A stretch of 64,000 nt of DNA from Mycolicibacterium alvei (GCF_010727325.1 NZ_AP022565.1:4960001-5024000); one strand, 5' to 3'; positions 28,364 to 40,195 are shown, counted from the first letter of the stretch. Numbers and translations: made by a program. The notes: generated from the sequence alone by a model not told the origin.

Positions 28364-28858
28364 TCAGTCGTGGTAGGGCTCGGCGCTGACCAGGGTGACC
28401 TTGACGGTGTTGCCGTTCGGCACGGTGTAGGTGCGCGACTCGCCGACCTTGGCGTCGATCAGTGCACTGCCCAGCGGTGAGTTGGGGGAGTACACCTCGA
28501 GCTTGCCGACGCTGATGCCCTCCTGGCGGGTGGCGATCAGGAACGTCTCGGTGTCGTCCTTCTTGTCGTCGTAGTACACCTTGACGACCGAGCCGGGCAG
28601 TGCGACACCGGACTGCTTGGGTGCCTCACCGACCTTGGCGTTGTTGAGGAGCTCCTGCAGCTGGCGGATGCGGGCCTCCTGCTGGCCCTGCTCCTCGCGG
28701 GCGGCGTGGTACCCACCGTTCTCGCGCAGGTCGCCCTCTTCGCGGCGGTCGTTGATCTCGGCGGCGATCACCGGCCGGTTGGCGATCAGCTGATCCAGCT
28801 CCACCTTCAACCGGTCGAATGCATCCTGAGTGAGCCAGGTGACCTGTGTATCGGTCAT
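28364..28858 (-). CDS. greA: transcription elongation factor GreA
   Basis: A 164-residue Gre factor. The N-terminal coiled coil spans residues ~8-75 and carries the acidic tip in [22 protein letters not shown]; Asp and Glu there promote RNA cleavage by backtracked polymerase. The C-terminal FKBP-like domain includes [18 protein letters not shown] 28858 (MTDTQVTWL) fits the family start better than the ATG at 28900. Mycobacterial GreA has this same length. Confidence 0.95.
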   Translation of the reverse strand: MTDTQVTWLTQDAFDRLKVELDQLIANRPVIAAEINDRREEGDLRENGGYHAAREEQGQQEARIRQLQELLNNAKVGEAPKQSGVALPGSVVKVYYDDKKDDTETFLIATRQEGISVGKLEVYSPNSPLGSALIDAKVGESRTYTVPNGNTVKVTLVSAEPYHD

Positions 28859-29093
28859 GTTCTCGTGCTCCCGTCTGTCCTGGTCATGCGGCGCTCCCAC
28901 GCCTTCCCCGCATGCGAAGTCGTCGTTTCCGGGCCGGGCGCAGGTGTATTGCCGCGGGCTTCAGCACCTAACCGAGTGCTAATGCAGCAATACACGGCCC
29001 CAAGCCAGGAACCGTGTATCGCACAATCGTACCACCGAGACGCCGACGAATCTTCACCTAATCGCTGTCGGACGTTGGTTGCCGGCGTCGAGA

Positions 29094-29516
29094 TCAGGGC
29101 GCTACCAGGTAGGACGGCACATCCGTCCCGCACCCGTAGACGTCGCCGATCACGGGAGGTCGGCTGGATTTCACGTCCGCGGTCACCTGCACGACCATCT
29201 GATCGGACGGGCCGACCAGGATCTCGCGTCGGCCGGTCTCGCTGCCGTCGATCGAGCGTGCCCGGACGATGCACACCACCGGTATCGAGGGGTCGGGACG
29301 GGTCACGCCGATCGTCACCGACACCGTCTGGTTGTCGATCAGTTCGTAGGCCGACAACTCGCCTTTGACCTCGCCGGTACCCAAGCGCTGGAAAGCCACG
29401 ATCGCGAGGATCACACCCGCCGTCGCCACCAGGCCGACCAGTGCGAACGTGATCCACCGCCGGGTCCGGCGGGGAATTTGGCGGGATCCGTAGCGGGCGG
29501 CGGGGCGTTCGATCAT
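29094..29516 (-). CDS. single-pass membrane protein, DUF4307 type (Rv1081c-type)
   Basis: A 140-residue protein. A basic N-terminus (IERPAARYGSRQIPRRTRR) precedes one transmembrane helix (WITFALVGLVATAGVILAIV), and the remaining ~95 residues lie outside, forming a small beta-rich domain with two cysteines (VVCIVRARS and the YGCGTD near the end). ATG 29516 is chosen; an upstream ATG at 29609 adds 31 low-complexity residues. It lies beside mca, divergently, as Rv1081c does. Function unknown. Confidence 0.75.
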   Translation of the reverse strand: MIERPAARYGSRQIPRRTRRWITFALVGLVATAGVILAIVAFQRLGTGEVKGELSAYELIDNQTVSVTIGVTRPDPSIPVVCIVRARSIDGSETGRREILVGPSDQMVVQVTADVKSSRPPVIGDVYGCGTDVPSYLVAP

Positions 29517-29643
29517 CAGAACTGGAACTATAGGGCGAGACAGGTTGGCCACCGACGCCCAGGGAGCGGATCGACGGGTTGAGGGCGGCTGCGGGTAGGT
29601 ATCGGGCATAGGTCAGAGGGCTCCGTAGTTAGATGAAAGCGAA

Positions 29644-30510
29644 ATGAGTGAACTGCGGTTGATGGCGGTGCATGCCCACCCGGACGACGAGTCCAGTAAG
29701 GGTGCGGCTACCACCGCGCGCTACGCGGCCGAAGGTGTGCGCGTCATGGTCGTGACGCTCACCGGCGGCGAGCGCGGCGACATACTCAATCCGGCAATGG
29801 ACCTCCCCGAGGTACACGGCCGGATCCACGAGGTGCGCCGTGACGAGATGGCCAAGGCGGCCGAGATCCTGGGCGTCGAGCATCGCTGGCTGGGATTCGT
29901 CGACTCGGGCCTACCCGAGGGCGACCCACTGCCCCCGCTGCCGGACGGATGCTTCGCATGCGTACCGCTCGTCCAGCCGGTCAGCCGTCTGGTCCAAGTG
30001 ATCCGGGAGTTCCAACCGCACGTACTGACCACCTACGACGAGAACGGTGGCTACCCCCACCCCGACCACATCCGCTGCCATGAGGTCTCGGTTGCGGCCT
30101 ATGAGGCGGCCGCAGACCACCGGCTGTACCCCGAGGTCGGGGAGCCGTGGAACGTCTCGAAGCTGTACTACAACCACGGCTTCCTCCGTGAGCGCATGCA
30201 ACTGCTGCAGGACGAGTTCGCCAAGAACGGTCGGCTGGGCCCCTTCGGTAAATGGCTGGAACACTGGGACCCGGACCACGACCCGTTCGCCAAGCGGGTC
30301 ACCACCCGTGTTGAATGCTCGAAGTACTTCAGTCAGCGTGACGATGCACTGCGCGCACATGCGACGCAGATCGACCCGAAAGGCGATTTCTTTCATGCGC
30401 CGATCGAGTGGCAGCAGCGGCTCTGGCCGACTGAGGAGTTCGAATTGGCGCGGTCGCGTGTGCCGGTGACCCTGCCGGAAGACGACCTGTTCACCGGGAT
30501 TGAGAAATGA
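29644..30510 (+). CDS. mca: mycothiol S-conjugate amidase
   Basis: A 288-residue zinc amidase of the MshB/LmbE fold. [10 protein letters not shown] at residues 11-20 supplies zinc ligands and the catalytic Asp; the third ligand is a histidine in [10 protein letters not shown] near 140. The [10 protein letters not shown] segment and the long C-terminal Trp-rich region (residues 190-285) distinguish Mca from MshB. It cleaves mycothiol S-conjugates to mercapturic acids plus GlcN-Ins, a detoxification step. It is coupled to the next gene by an ATGA overlap, as Rv1082/Rv1083. Confidence 0.93.
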   Translation: MSELRLMAVHAHPDDESSKGAATTARYAAEGVRVMVVTLTGGERGDILNPAMDLPEVHGRIHEVRRDEMAKAAEILGVEHRWLGFVDSGLPEGDPLPPLPDGCFACVPLVQPVSRLVQVIREFQPHVLTTYDENGGYPHPDHIRCHEVSVAAYEAAADHRLYPEVGEPWNVSKLYYNHGFLRERMQLLQDEFAKNGRLGPFGKWLEHWDPDHDPFAKRVTTRVECSKYFSQRDDALRAHATQIDPKGDFFHAPIEWQQRLWPTEEFELARSRVPVTLPEDDLFTGIEK

Positions 30511-30789
30511 TCGACACTTTGACCGCAGTGGTCACACTGCTCGCCGACGAGCCGCGAAATACCGGCCCGGAGTTCGGTAAGGCGACCCCGCTCGGCCTGT
30601 TGGTCACGGTGGCGCTGCTGATCGGCACCTTTGCGCTGGTGTGGTCGATGAACCGCCACCTGCGCAAGCTGCCCGAGTCCTTCGACCGGGAACACCCCGA
30701 GCCCGACCAGGCTGCCGACGAAGGCACCGCCGACGGCTCCGGTGACGGCGCAGTGAACGGCGCCCCCGATGACCGTCAAGGTCGGCCAC

Positions 30790-30809
<20 letters not shown>
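30507..30809 (+). CDS. small single-pass membrane protein (Rv1083-type)
   Basis: A 100-residue protein: a short extracellular N-terminus, one transmembrane helix ([19 protein letters not shown], residues ~28-46), then [12 protein letters not shown] and an acidic, disordered Asp/Gly tail. It overlaps mca by ATGA and itself overlaps the next gene by about 20 nt, so three genes form one translationally coupled unit. Its role with mycothiol amidase is unknown. Confidence 0.82.
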
Positions 30810-32808
<1,999 letters not shown>

Positions 32809-32818
32809 CCTCGCGGCC

Positions 32819-33190
32819 ATGAGCCACGATGCTGCAACGCTGGAGTCCTTCGTCAAGCGCTATCTCGACACCGTCGCCGGCGGCTCCGCGGCCGACGTCG
32901 CCGCGCTCTACGCCGACGACGCGACGCTGGAGGACCCGGTGGGTAGCGGCGAGGTGCACATCGGACGCCAGGCGATCGAAGGCTTCTACAAGAACATGGA
33001 GGCAGCCGGCAGCATCGGCACCGAGCTGCTGCAGTTCCGCCCGGGTGGACACGAGGCGGCGTTCCTGTTCGCCATCACCATCGCCGGCGCGATGCGCATC
33101 GAACCGATGGAAGTCATGACGTTCGACGCCGAGGGCAACATCACGTCGATGAAGGCGTACTGGTCGGCGGCCGACATCACCCAGCTGTAG
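32819..33190 (+). CDS. ketosteroid-isomerase-like SnoaL-fold protein
   Basis: A 123-residue NTF2-like protein that aligns along its whole length with classical bacterial delta5-3-ketosteroid isomerase: VKRYLDTVAGG, YADDATLEDPVGSG and the FDAEGNITSMKAYW end. Tyr15 and Asp39 match the catalytic Tyr14 and Asp38 of the Comamonas enzyme. The partner of Asp99 is Glu98. It should isomerise delta5- to delta4-3-ketosteroids if active. It starts 10 nt after the YyaL-like gene, so it may be co-transcribed, and ends 1 bp from the convergent hemolysin III gene. I recall no such gene at this place in H37Rv. Confidence 0.82.
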   Translation: MSHDAATLESFVKRYLDTVAGGSAADVAALYADDATLEDPVGSGEVHIGRQAIEGFYKNMEAAGSIGTELLQFRPGGHEAAFLFAITIAGAMRIEPMEVMTFDAEGNITSMKAYWSAADITQL

Positions 33191-33191
33191 C

Positions 33192-33935
33192 TCAGAAGAC
33201 GGCGAACCACATGGCGATGTAGTGGCAGATCGCCGCTACCGCCGTGCAGGCGTGGAAGAACTCGTGATGGCCGAACGTGGTCGGCCACGGGTTGGGCCAC
33301 TTGAGCGCGTACAAGACGCCGCCGATGCTGTAGAGCGCGCCGCCGACGATCAGCAGCACCACCGCGGCCACACCGGCCCCGTGCATGATCGGCCCGATGA
33401 ACCAGGCCGCGACCCAGCCCAACAGGATGTAGAGCGGGACGCCCAGCCAGCGTGGTGCTGACGGCCAGAACATCTTGAGCAGCACACCCGCGATCGCGCC
33501 ACCCCAGACGATCCAGAACAGCACCATCCCTTTGGATTCGGGCAGCGCCAGCAGTGCGAACGGGGTATAGCTCCCGGCGATGAAGATGAAGATCATCGAG
33601 TGATCGAGGCGCTTCATCCACTTGCGGGCGTTCGCCGATCTCCAGGTCACCCGGTGATAGGTGCCGCTGACGGTGAACATCGCCACGATCGTGAAGGTGT
33701 AGAGCAGGGTCGCCAGGCCCGCGCGGGTGGACTCCACCGACCACGACACCGACACCAGGGCTGCCCCGGCGATGAACGCGACGATGGCCGAGTACACGTG
33801 GATCCAGCCCCGCGCGCGGGGCCTGCCCAGGAACTGGGCGACACCTTCGGCGACCGCCTCCGGCAGATCTTCCGCGGGCTTGCTCGTCGCGGCCGCTGAG
33901 CGGTAGGGCTTGGTGCTACCTGTCGGCGCAGTCAT
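33192..33935 (-). CDS. hemolysin III / PAQR family membrane protein (Rv1085c-type)
   Basis: A 247-residue protein with seven transmembrane segments after a ~45-residue cytosolic N-terminus. Family hallmarks are SGTYHRVTW and [18 protein letters not shown] near the second and third helices and [19 protein letters not shown] in the last, whose histidines bind zinc in PAQR proteins. GGAGGTGAC directly precedes the ATG. Despite the family name no haemolytic activity can be inferred. Confidence 0.88.
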   Translation of the reverse strand: MTAPTGSTKPYRSAAATSKPAEDLPEAVAEGVAQFLGRPRARGWIHVYSAIVAFIAGAALVSVSWSVESTRAGLATLLYTFTIVAMFTVSGTYHRVTWRSANARKWMKRLDHSMIFIFIAGSYTPFALLALPESKGMVLFWIVWGGAIAGVLLKMFWPSAPRWLGVPLYILLGWVAAWFIGPIMHGAGVAAVVLLIVGGALYSIGGVLYALKWPNPWPTTFGHHEFFHACTAVAAICHYIAMWFAVF

Positions 33936-33991
33936 GTCACCTCCATTGAGAACCGTGGTGTACCCCGACGCTCACAGTAGTCTGGACTCTC

Positions 33992-34786
33992 GTGGACATC
34001 ATTCCCCCGCGGCTCAAGGAACCGGCCTATCGGCTCTACGAGATGCGGTTGCGTCACGAACTGGCGCAGTCCAGATCCGAACTGCCTCGCCATATCGCAG
34101 TGCTGTGCGACGGGAACCGTCGCTGGGCGCGTGACGCAGGTTACGACGATGTCAGCATCGGTTACCGGATGGGCGCGGCCAAGATCGCCGAGATGCTGCG
34201 CTGGTGTCAGGCCGCGGGGATCGAGATGACGACGGTCTACCTGCTCTCGACCGAGAACCTGCAGCGCGACCCAGAAGAATTATCCGCCCTGATCGAGATC
34301 ATCACCGATGTGGTCGAGGAGATCTGCGCCCCGTCGAACACGTGGAGCGTGCGCACCGTCGGTGACCTGGGGTTGTTGGGGGAGGAAACGGCCCGGCGGT
34401 TGCGTGACGCGGTGGAGAGTACGACGCCGGCAAGTGCTGCCACTTTTCATGTGAACGTCGCCGTCGCGTACGGCGGACGTCAGGAGATCGTCGACGCGGT
34501 GCGGGCACTGCTGTCCAAGCAACTGGCCGACGGGGCGACCGCCGAACAACTCGTGGAAGCGGTCACGGTCGAGGGGATCTCGGAGAACCTCTACACCTCC
34601 GGCCAACCCGACCCAGATCTCGTCATTCGCACCTCGGGTGAGCAACGGCTGTCCGGATTCCTGTTGTGGCAGAGCGCATATTCGGAGATGTGGTTCACCG
34701 AGGCGCACTGGCCCGCGTTCCGTCGCGTCGACTTCCTGCGCGCCCTGCGCGATTACACCGCCAGGCATCGTCGCTTCGGAAAGTGA
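33992..34786 (+). CDS. short-chain cis-prenyl diphosphate synthase (Rv1086-type)
   Basis: A 264-residue cis-prenyltransferase. AVLCDGNRRWA near residue 39 holds the catalytic Asp of the UPP-synthase family, YLLSTENLQR near 85 and the C-terminal DLVIRTSGEQRLSGFLLWQ and SEMWFTEAHWPAF complete the signature. The H37Rv orthologue makes Z,E-farnesyl diphosphate, the primer for decaprenyl phosphate used in arabinogalactan and LAM synthesis. The start is GTG 33992. It is divergent from the hemolysin III gene and leads 12 nt into a membrane gene. Confidence 0.9.
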   Translation: MDIIPPRLKEPAYRLYEMRLRHELAQSRSELPRHIAVLCDGNRRWARDAGYDDVSIGYRMGAAKIAEMLRWCQAAGIEMTTVYLLSTENLQRDPEELSALIEIITDVVEEICAPSNTWSVRTVGDLGLLGEETARRLRDAVESTTPASAATFHVNVAVAYGGRQEIVDAVRALLSKQLADGATAEQLVEAVTVEGISENLYTSGQPDPDLVIRTSGEQRLSGFLLWQSAYSEMWFTEAHWPAFRRVDFLRALRDYTARHRRFGK

Positions 34787-34798
34787 GACACTGGGGCC

Positions 34799-36160
34799 AT
34801 GGCTGCGCTGTCGGCAGTGGTCTTCGCGCTCAGCTGGTGGCTGGGCCTCTACCTGCTCGCCCGCGACCCGGGTAAACCGGTCCTGGTTCTCGCGTCGCTG
34901 GGGCTGACCAGTTTCGCGGGCGTCGTCGCGCTCGATGCGGTCCGGTTGGTCACCGGCTCGGAAGTGCTCAGCCGCATCGAGATCTATCTGGTGGCGCTGC
35001 CGGGCATCGCCTGGTTCGCGGTGATGGTCGAGCTTGCCCGCCCGGCGGATTCCTTCCGGTCGCGGGTGGGTGAGATCGCCGCGATCTTTGCCGTCGCGGT
35101 CCTGGCCTTCGCCGGGGCAGGGCTCGCGGGCAGCGTCGACGGCCCGCTGCGGACCGGGCACTGGGTGATGTTCGCGGTCATCTCGCTGTCCGCGCTGGGC
35201 GCCATGGTCAAGGCCGTGGTCGGCGGCGCCAAACCCGGGTCGGTGGTGGGCTTCATCATCGTGGCGACGCTGTTTTTCGCGCTGGGTAACGCGATCCTGG
35301 TGATCCCACTCGGGTTGGTTCCTAGCTGGCTGGCCTTGGCCTCCACCGGATTCGACGTCGCGCTGCTCGGGGTGGCGGTCGCGATCTGGGATGCCTTCGA
35401 CGAAGGTCAGGCGCTCCGGGCGGACATGCGTCGTTCGATCATCGGCACGCTGGTGATTGCCGTGCCGTTCGCCGCTCAAGCCCTGATCGGGATGATCGTG
35501 CTCGACGCCGGTACCGGCCGTACCGTCATGACGATCCTGCTGTTCACCAGCCTGGCCGTCGCGGTCGCGGTGGAGGTACTGGCCGATCCGCTGGCCGGCC
35601 TGTTCGACCGGCTGGCCTTTTCCCGGTCTCCGGACCTGCGTGCCGACCGTGAAGTGTTGCGCCAGACCGAGGCTGCACTGCCGCTGCGATCGGATCACCC
35701 GCTGGGCGGTATCGACGACGACGCCTTCACCCGGCTCACCCGGCGCGCGTTGGGCCACTACGGCGATCTGTCCAAGCTGGTCGCCAGCCCGTTGACCTCG
35801 CTGCCCGTCATCGACGCCCGGCTCGCCCGGCGCGGGGCACCCGATCAGCCACTGGAACGCGCGAACGAACTCAAGGCGCTGCTGGCCGACCGCATCTCCG
35901 CGCTCAAGCCCCGCGACGGCGGCGACTTCGGCACCACCGAGCAATGGCGCCACTACAACTCGCTGTACTTCCCGTACGTCGTCGGGGTCCGCGCCTACGC
36001 GCAGAACGCCACCGCCGCGGGGCTCGACCCGGTGGCGCGGCAGGCCTGGCAGTGGTTCGTCACCGAGGTGCCGCAGCGGTCGCTGCACAACTGGCAGAAC
36101 GCCGCGGCGCGCGTGATCGCCGCCGACCTGCGTGGCGCCTTGGTGACCGCCAACGACTGA
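34799..36160 (+). CDS. polytopic membrane protein with soluble C-terminus
   Basis: A 453-residue protein with about nine transmembrane segments in residues 1-265 and a soluble C-terminal region of about 185 residues (LADPLAGLFDRLAFSRSP onward) ending near FVTEVPQRSLHNWQNAA. The 9-TM block followed by a cytosolic part resembles membrane-sensor N-termini, but no kinase, GGDEF or HTH domain follows. I do not recognise the family. It starts 12 nt after the prenyl-synthase gene, so it is probably in the same transcript. In H37Rv this site begins a PE/PE_PGRS cluster. Confidence 0.72.
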   Translation: MAALSAVVFALSWWLGLYLLARDPGKPVLVLASLGLTSFAGVVALDAVRLVTGSEVLSRIEIYLVALPGIAWFAVMVELARPADSFRSRVGEIAAIFAVAVLAFAGAGLAGSVDGPLRTGHWVMFAVISLSALGAMVKAVVGGAKPGSVVGFIIVATLFFALGNAILVIPLGLVPSWLALASTGFDVALLGVAVAIWDAFDEGQALRADMRRSIIGTLVIAVPFAAQALIGMIVLDAGTGRTVMTILLFTSLAVAVAVEVLADPLAGLFDRLAFSRSPDLRADREVLRQTEAALPLRSDHPLGGIDDDAFTRLTRRALGHYGDLSKLVASPLTSLPVIDARLARRGAPDQPLERANELKALLADRISALKPRDGGDFGTTEQWRHYNSLYFPYVVGVRAYAQNATAAGLDPVARQAWQWFVTEVPQRSLHNWQNAAARVIAADLRGALVTAND

Positions 36161-36294
36161 CGCCCCCACCGCCTCAACCGGGCTGACCTGGGCTTGGCAG
36201 TGCTTGGCAGTGTTTGGCGTCGATCTGGCAGCGGCTGGTGAGCAGTGTCGGAGGTGTTCCACCAATCGACACGCTCATCGCCGAGGAGTCTGAG

Positions 36295-36720
36295 ATGACC
36301 GCGACCCTGCACCGAACATTCACCGACCCGACAACCGCGACGGCGTCGGGAGATTCCCTGCTGCGCTTCGCCCTGCGGGCTGATGCCACCGTGTGCGCCG
36401 GCGTCGGCCTGCTCGTGGCCATGGCCGCCGATCGACTGGCGCGCATCGCAGGCCTGTCGGCCACCGCCGGGTGGGTCGTCGGAGCCGGCCTGGTCGGCTA
36501 CGGTGCGCTGCTGTACGTCCTGGCCGCGGCCCCGCGCATCCGGACGGTGGGCATCGCAGTCCTCGCCGGCAACGTGGCATTCGCGGTCGTGACGGTCATC
36601 GCGATCGGGGTCGGCTGGTTGGCCTTGACCGGGACCGGCGATGAATTGGTACTCGGATTCGTCAGCGCCACCGCCGTCTTGGCCTGGCTGCAGTACCGCG
36701 GAGTGCGCCGTCTGGCGTGA
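36295..36720 (+). CDS. small four-helix membrane protein, tandem paralogue 1
   Basis: A 141-residue protein with four hydrophobic segments after a 20-residue hydrophilic start. Core pattern: GDSLLRFALRADATVCAGVG ... GYGALLYVLA ... RIRTVGIAVLAGN ... LQYRGVRRLA. The next gene encodes a paralogue with the same landmarks at the same spacing. GAGGAG about 9 nt upstream supports the ATG at 36295. Just upstream, 36193-36216 holds a 10-bp direct repeat (CTTGGCAGTG twice, then a partial copy). Function unknown. Confidence 0.75.
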   Translation: MTATLHRTFTDPTTATASGDSLLRFALRADATVCAGVGLLVAMAADRLARIAGLSATAGWVVGAGLVGYGALLYVLAAAPRIRTVGIAVLAGNVAFAVVTVIAIGVGWLALTGTGDELVLGFVSATAVLAWLQYRGVRRLA

Positions 36721-36840
36721 CTCCTTGCCGAGCCGGTGCGGGGTGCCGCCGCAAGAGGTTACGGCGCGTATCCCCGCACCGTGCTCCACCGCACGACGTC
36801 AATGCACGACAAAGAAATCACACCGGAGAGAAGGAGAATC

Positions 36841-37254
36841 ATGACCGCCATCACCGCCACCGGATCCACCGCCACCAGGAAGGGAACCGATTCGCTACTG
36901 CGCCTGGCCATGCGGGTCGACGCAGTATTCGTGGGCATCGTCGGGATCGTGCTGCTGGCCGCAGCCGGGTACTTCTCCGACCTCACCGGGCTACCGAAAT
37001 CGGTCGAATACGGCGTCGGCATCTTCTCGGTTGTCTACGGCATCGTGGTGTTCGCGCTCGCGGGCATCGAGCGGGTGCGTCCCGCCGGCATCGGCACCGT
37101 GATCGCCAACGCGGCCTGCACTGTGATCGCCCTGATCGCCGTCTTCACGATGGCACTCACCACCGCGGGCGTGGTGGTCGTCATCGCCACCGGCATCTAC
37201 ACGCTGGCGATGGCCGAGTGGCAGTACGTCGGGGTCAAACGGATCCCGGCCTGA
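36841..37254 (+). CDS. small four-helix membrane protein, tandem paralogue 2
   Basis: A 137-residue protein, four hydrophobic segments. It matches the preceding gene over its length: TDSLLRLAMRVDAVFVGIVG, VYGIVVFALA, RVRPAGIGTVIAN and WQYVGVKRIPA correspond block by block. GAAGGAG ends 5 nt before the ATG. The 120-bp spacer between the two genes has its own leader, so each may be expressed separately. A strong hairpin follows the stop. Function unknown. Confidence 0.75.
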   Translation: MTAITATGSTATRKGTDSLLRLAMRVDAVFVGIVGIVLLAAAGYFSDLTGLPKSVEYGVGIFSVVYGIVVFALAGIERVRPAGIGTVIANAACTVIALIAVFTMALTTAGVVVVIATGIYTLAMAEWQYVGVKRIPA

Positions 37255-37263
37255 CCGACCTGC

Positions 37264-37296
37264 GATCGCCCAGAGCCGGTGCGGCTCTGGGCGATC
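37264..37296. terminator. bidirectional hairpin between convergent genes
   Basis: GATCGCCCAGAGCCG (37264-37278) pairs perfectly over 15 bp with 37282-37296 around a GTG loop. It lies between the + strand membrane gene (stop 37254) and coaA on the - strand (stop 37337). No T-run follows in either direction, as is common for mycobacterial terminators. Confidence 0.75.
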
Positions 37297-37336
37297 TGCG
37301 TGCCTGGCAGATAAGCGGCGACCGGAACTGCGCTGG

Positions 37337-38275
37337 TCACAACTTCCGCAGTCGCAGCCGGTTGATCGCGTGATCGGCGTCCTTGCGCAGCACCAGGGTG
37401 GCGCGCGGCCGGGTCGGCAGGATGTTCTCGATCAGGTTGGGCCGGTTGATGGAATGCCAGATATCGCGGGCGGCGAACACGGCCTGCTCATCGGTCAGGG
37501 TCGAGTAGTGATGGAAGTGCGACGCCGGATCGGCGAACGCTGTCGAGCGCATCGTCAGGAACCGCGAGATGTACCACTTTTCGATGTCCTCGATACGTGC
37601 GTCGACATACACCGAGAAGTCGAACAGGTCCGAGACCATGAGCGCCGGCCCGGTCTGCAGAACGTTGAGGCCTTCCAGGATCAGGATGTCCGGATGCCGC
37701 ACCACCTGCTTCTCGCCCAGCACGATGTCGTACAGCAGGTGTGAGTACACCGGCGCACAGACTTCGTCGGCGCCGGATTTCACCGCGGTGACGAACCGCA
37801 TCAACCCGCGCCGGTCGTAACTCTCCGGGAAACCCTTGCGGTGCATGAGGTTCCGGCGGTTGAGCTCCTTGTTGGGGTAGAGAAACCCGTCGGTGGTCAC
37901 GAGGTCGACGCGGGGGTGGTGGCCCCAGCGGGCCAGCAGGGCCTGCAGCACACGGGCAGTGGTCGACTTCCCGACTGCCACGCTGCCCGCCACGCCGATG
38001 ACGAACGGCACCGGCCGGTCCGGATTCTGCTGCGGCTCGCCGAGGAACTCCGACGTCGCGGCGAACAAGCGCTGCCGGGCGGCCACCTGAAGGTGGATCA
38101 AACGGGCCAGGGGCAGATAGACCTCTTCGACCTCGAGGATGTCGAGTTTCTCGCCCATACCGCGCAGGCGCAGCAGTTCGTCCTCGGTGAGTTTCAGCGG
38201 TGTCGACATGCGCAGTGCACGCCATTGACTTCGGTCGAACTCCACATAGGGGCTCGGCTCGCTGGGCCGCGGCAT
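37337..38275 (-). CDS. coaA: pantothenate kinase, type I
   Basis: A 312-residue bacterial type I pantothenate kinase. The P-loop [12 protein letters not shown] lies at residues 94-105, and [10 protein letters not shown] plus [10 protein letters not shown] near 150-170 form the substrate site. It phosphorylates pantothenate, the first and regulated step of CoA synthesis. ATG 38275 ([13 protein letters not shown]) gives the normal family length; longer in-frame extensions to 38509 would run into the divergent gene. It matches Rv1092c. Confidence 0.95.
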   Translation of the reverse strand: MPRPSEPSPYVEFDRSQWRALRMSTPLKLTEDELLRLRGMGEKLDILEVEEVYLPLARLIHLQVAARQRLFAATSEFLGEPQQNPDRPVPFVIGVAGSVAVGKSTTARVLQALLARWGHHPRVDLVTTDGFLYPNKELNRRNLMHRKGFPESYDRRGLMRFVTAVKSGADEVCAPVYSHLLYDIVLGEKQVVRHPDILILEGLNVLQTGPALMVSDLFDFSVYVDARIEDIEKWYISRFLTMRSTAFADPASHFHHYSTLTDEQAVFAARDIWHSINRPNLIENILPTRPRATLVLRKDADHAINRLRLRKL

Positions 38276-38305
38276 CCGATCAGTCTTACATCTACGGTTG
38301 GGGGC

Positions 38306-39553
38306 ATGGCTAACGGGATCGAGAAAAAGACGGGCTCCGGAACCGGCATGGTGACGGACTCGGCCACTCTCATTCGCGAATATCTGCTCCTCGGCCTGCG
38401 CTTCGACCGGGTTGAGGAGGGGTATGTCGACTCCTTCACCGGGGACCCGCAGCTGCGCCGTGCGGTCGAGAACGAGCCCGCGCCCGACCCGGCCGATCTT
38501 GCTCGGCAAGCGGATCGGCTACTGACCCAGATCCCAGACGACCTCGATGGGGACCGCGCCGAATACATTGCCGCGCATCTGAGAGCGCTCAACTGCGCGG
38601 GCCGACAGTTCGCCGGTGAGCAGGTCGGATTCGTCGACGAGGTGCAGGCCTATTTCGACGTGCGGATCAGCAAGGGCGACCCGGAGAAGTACCGGCAGGC
38701 CCACGCAAAACTCGACGACGCGCTCGGGGGTACCGGCCCACTGGCCGCGCGTATTCAGGCACACCGCACCGGAGACGAGATCCCGCCGGCCCGGCTGGAG
38801 GAGTGCATCCATGCGTTCTCCTCGGCCCTGCGCGACAAGGTGCGCGCCGCCTACCCGCTGCCGGAAACGGAGACCGTCACCTATGAGGTGGTCACCGACA
38901 AACCGTGGTCCGGATTCAACTACTACCTGGGTGACTACAAGTCCACCGTCGCGGTCAACGCCGACCTCAAACAGCAGATGGCCAACCTGCCCCGGCTGGT
39001 GGCTCACGAGTCCTACCCAGGCCATCACACCGAGCACTGCCGCAAGGAAGCCGGCCTGGTGGCCGGTCAAAATCAACTGGAGCAGACGATCTTTCTCGTC
39101 AACACCCCGCAGTGCCTGATGGCCGAGGGCCTGGCCGACCTCGCGTTGCATGCCATCGTCGGGCCGGGTTGGGGCGCGTGGGCGGCCGATATCTACGCCG
39201 ATCTGGGGCTTCGGTTCGACGGGGAGCGCGCCGAGGCGATCTCGGAGGCGGTGGCCGGGCTGGCCGACGTGCGCCAGGACGCCGCGTTGATGCTGCACGA
39301 CGAGCATCGCGACGTCGACGAGGTGGTGGAGTTCCTCGGGCGCTGGCTTCTGGTCGGCGGTGACCGGGCCAGGCAGACGCTGCGGTTCTTGTCCTCGCCG
39401 CTGTGGCGGGCCTACACCAGCACCTACGTCGAGGGGTACCGGCTGCTGCGGGGGTGGCTCGACGACCGACCCGATGGCGTCACGATGACCCAACGCTTCG
39501 GGCGGCTGCTCGACGAGCCGCTGATCCCGTCCACCCTCCGGAGCGCGTCATAG
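38306..39553 (+). CDS. DUF885 zinc-peptidase-like protein
   Basis: A 415-residue protein. [11 protein letters not shown] at residues 234-244 is the DUF885 zinc motif (HExxPGHH type) and [11 protein letters not shown] near 273 supplies the downstream glutamate; both are typical of gluzincin-like carboxypeptidases. No signal peptide is present, so a cytosolic peptidase or hydrolase is likely, but activity is unproven for this family. ATG 38306 is divergent from coaA with 30 bp between the starts. It has no counterpart between coaA and glyA in H37Rv as I recall. Confidence 0.8.
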   Translation: MANGIEKKTGSGTGMVTDSATLIREYLLLGLRFDRVEEGYVDSFTGDPQLRRAVENEPAPDPADLARQADRLLTQIPDDLDGDRAEYIAAHLRALNCAGRQFAGEQVGFVDEVQAYFDVRISKGDPEKYRQAHAKLDDALGGTGPLAARIQAHRTGDEIPPARLEECIHAFSSALRDKVRAAYPLPETETVTYEVVTDKPWSGFNYYLGDYKSTVAVNADLKQQMANLPRLVAHESYPGHHTEHCRKEAGLVAGQNQLEQTIFLVNTPQCLMAEGLADLALHAIVGPGWGAWAADIYADLGLRFDGERAEAISEAVAGLADVRQDAALMLHDEHRDVDEVVEFLGRWLLVGGDRARQTLRFLSSPLWRAYTSTYVEGYRLLRGWLDDRPDGVTMTQRFGRLLDEPLIPSTLRSAS

Positions 39554-39662
39554 CAAACTCCTGGACATGATTTCCCGCGTCGCCGAAGCGGTAGCACAGC
39601 GGTTTGCCAGTTTAGTGGCCGACGTCGCTGTTTCTGCTCCAGGTGAGCTCTGCCTCAATCGC

Positions 39663-39692
39663 TTGATCGGCTTTGTTACTGATCGGTAACAT
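39663..39692 (+). promoter_or_regulatory. SigA-like promoter of the first WSKGWPGG gene
   Basis: TTGATC (39663-39668) and TAACAT (39687-39692) with 18-nt spacing, 50 nt before the start at 39743. The bases around the -35 element (CTTGATCGG) recur in the promoter of the paralogue at 40430-40459. Confidence 0.5.
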
Positions 39693-39742
39693 GGTTGCCG
39701 AGGGGCCCGGCGAAGCAGCCGGGTCACGGCAAGGGAATGAAC

Positions 39743-40195
39743 ATGTCAGCAACACCCGGGAAACGGAACAGCATCACGCGCATCGCCGGCATCGTCGTGG
39801 CGGCCGGTGCGATGGGGTTCGCCGCCATCGTCGGCCCCGCGGCAGTCGCCGATGCCAGTCCCGTCACGAAGGTCGGCAGCGATCCGGTGGCACCGGCCAA
39901 GCCCGGCGGCAAAAAAGCTCCGGCCACAAAGGTCGGTAGCGATCCGGTGACGTCCATCGTCACCGGCATCGCCGGCGGAGCCGGCGTCCCAGGTGTCCCC
40001 GGCATCCCCGGCGTCGAGATCCCGCCGCTGGTCAGCCCGTGGCCCGGAGGCGCGTGGGCCGGTCACGACTGGAGCAAGGGGTGGCCCGGCGGCGGTTACG
40101 CCAACGGCACCGCCGGTGGTGGTTTCGCGCACGGCAAGGGCGGTGGCGCGCTGATCCACGGCAAGGCCGGCGGCGGGTGGCTCCACCGCGGCTGA
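39743..40195 (+). CDS. secreted glycine/tryptophan repeat protein, copy 1
   Basis: A 150-residue protein. The Sec signal peptide covers residues 1-38 (...AAVADA|SP). Then come two copies of TKVGSDPV, a Gly/Val/Pro segment (GVPGVPGIPGVE), and the block SPWPGGAWAGHDWSKGWPGG followed by GGGFAHGKGGG-type Gly/His repeats to the end. ATG 39743 has AGGGA 6 nt upstream; ATG 39737 is possible. The mature protein lacks cysteine and looks unstructured and surface-binding. It is a paralogue of 40507-40875, with near-identical DNA across the DWSKGWPGG block. Function unknown. Confidence 0.72.
   Translation: MSATPGKRNSITRIAGIVVAAGAMGFAAIVGPAAVADASPVTKVGSDPVAPAKPGGKKAPATKVGSDPVTSIVTGIAGGAGVPGVPGIPGVEIPPLVSPWPGGAWAGHDWSKGWPGGGYANGTAGGGFAHGKGGGALIHGKAGGGWLHRG

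Noticed and set aside
34280..36265. A 661-codon open frame on the - strand opposite the prenyl synthase and membrane gene
   Set aside because: It mirrors the two + strand genes and is rich in Arg, Gly, His and Gln with no recognisable fold.
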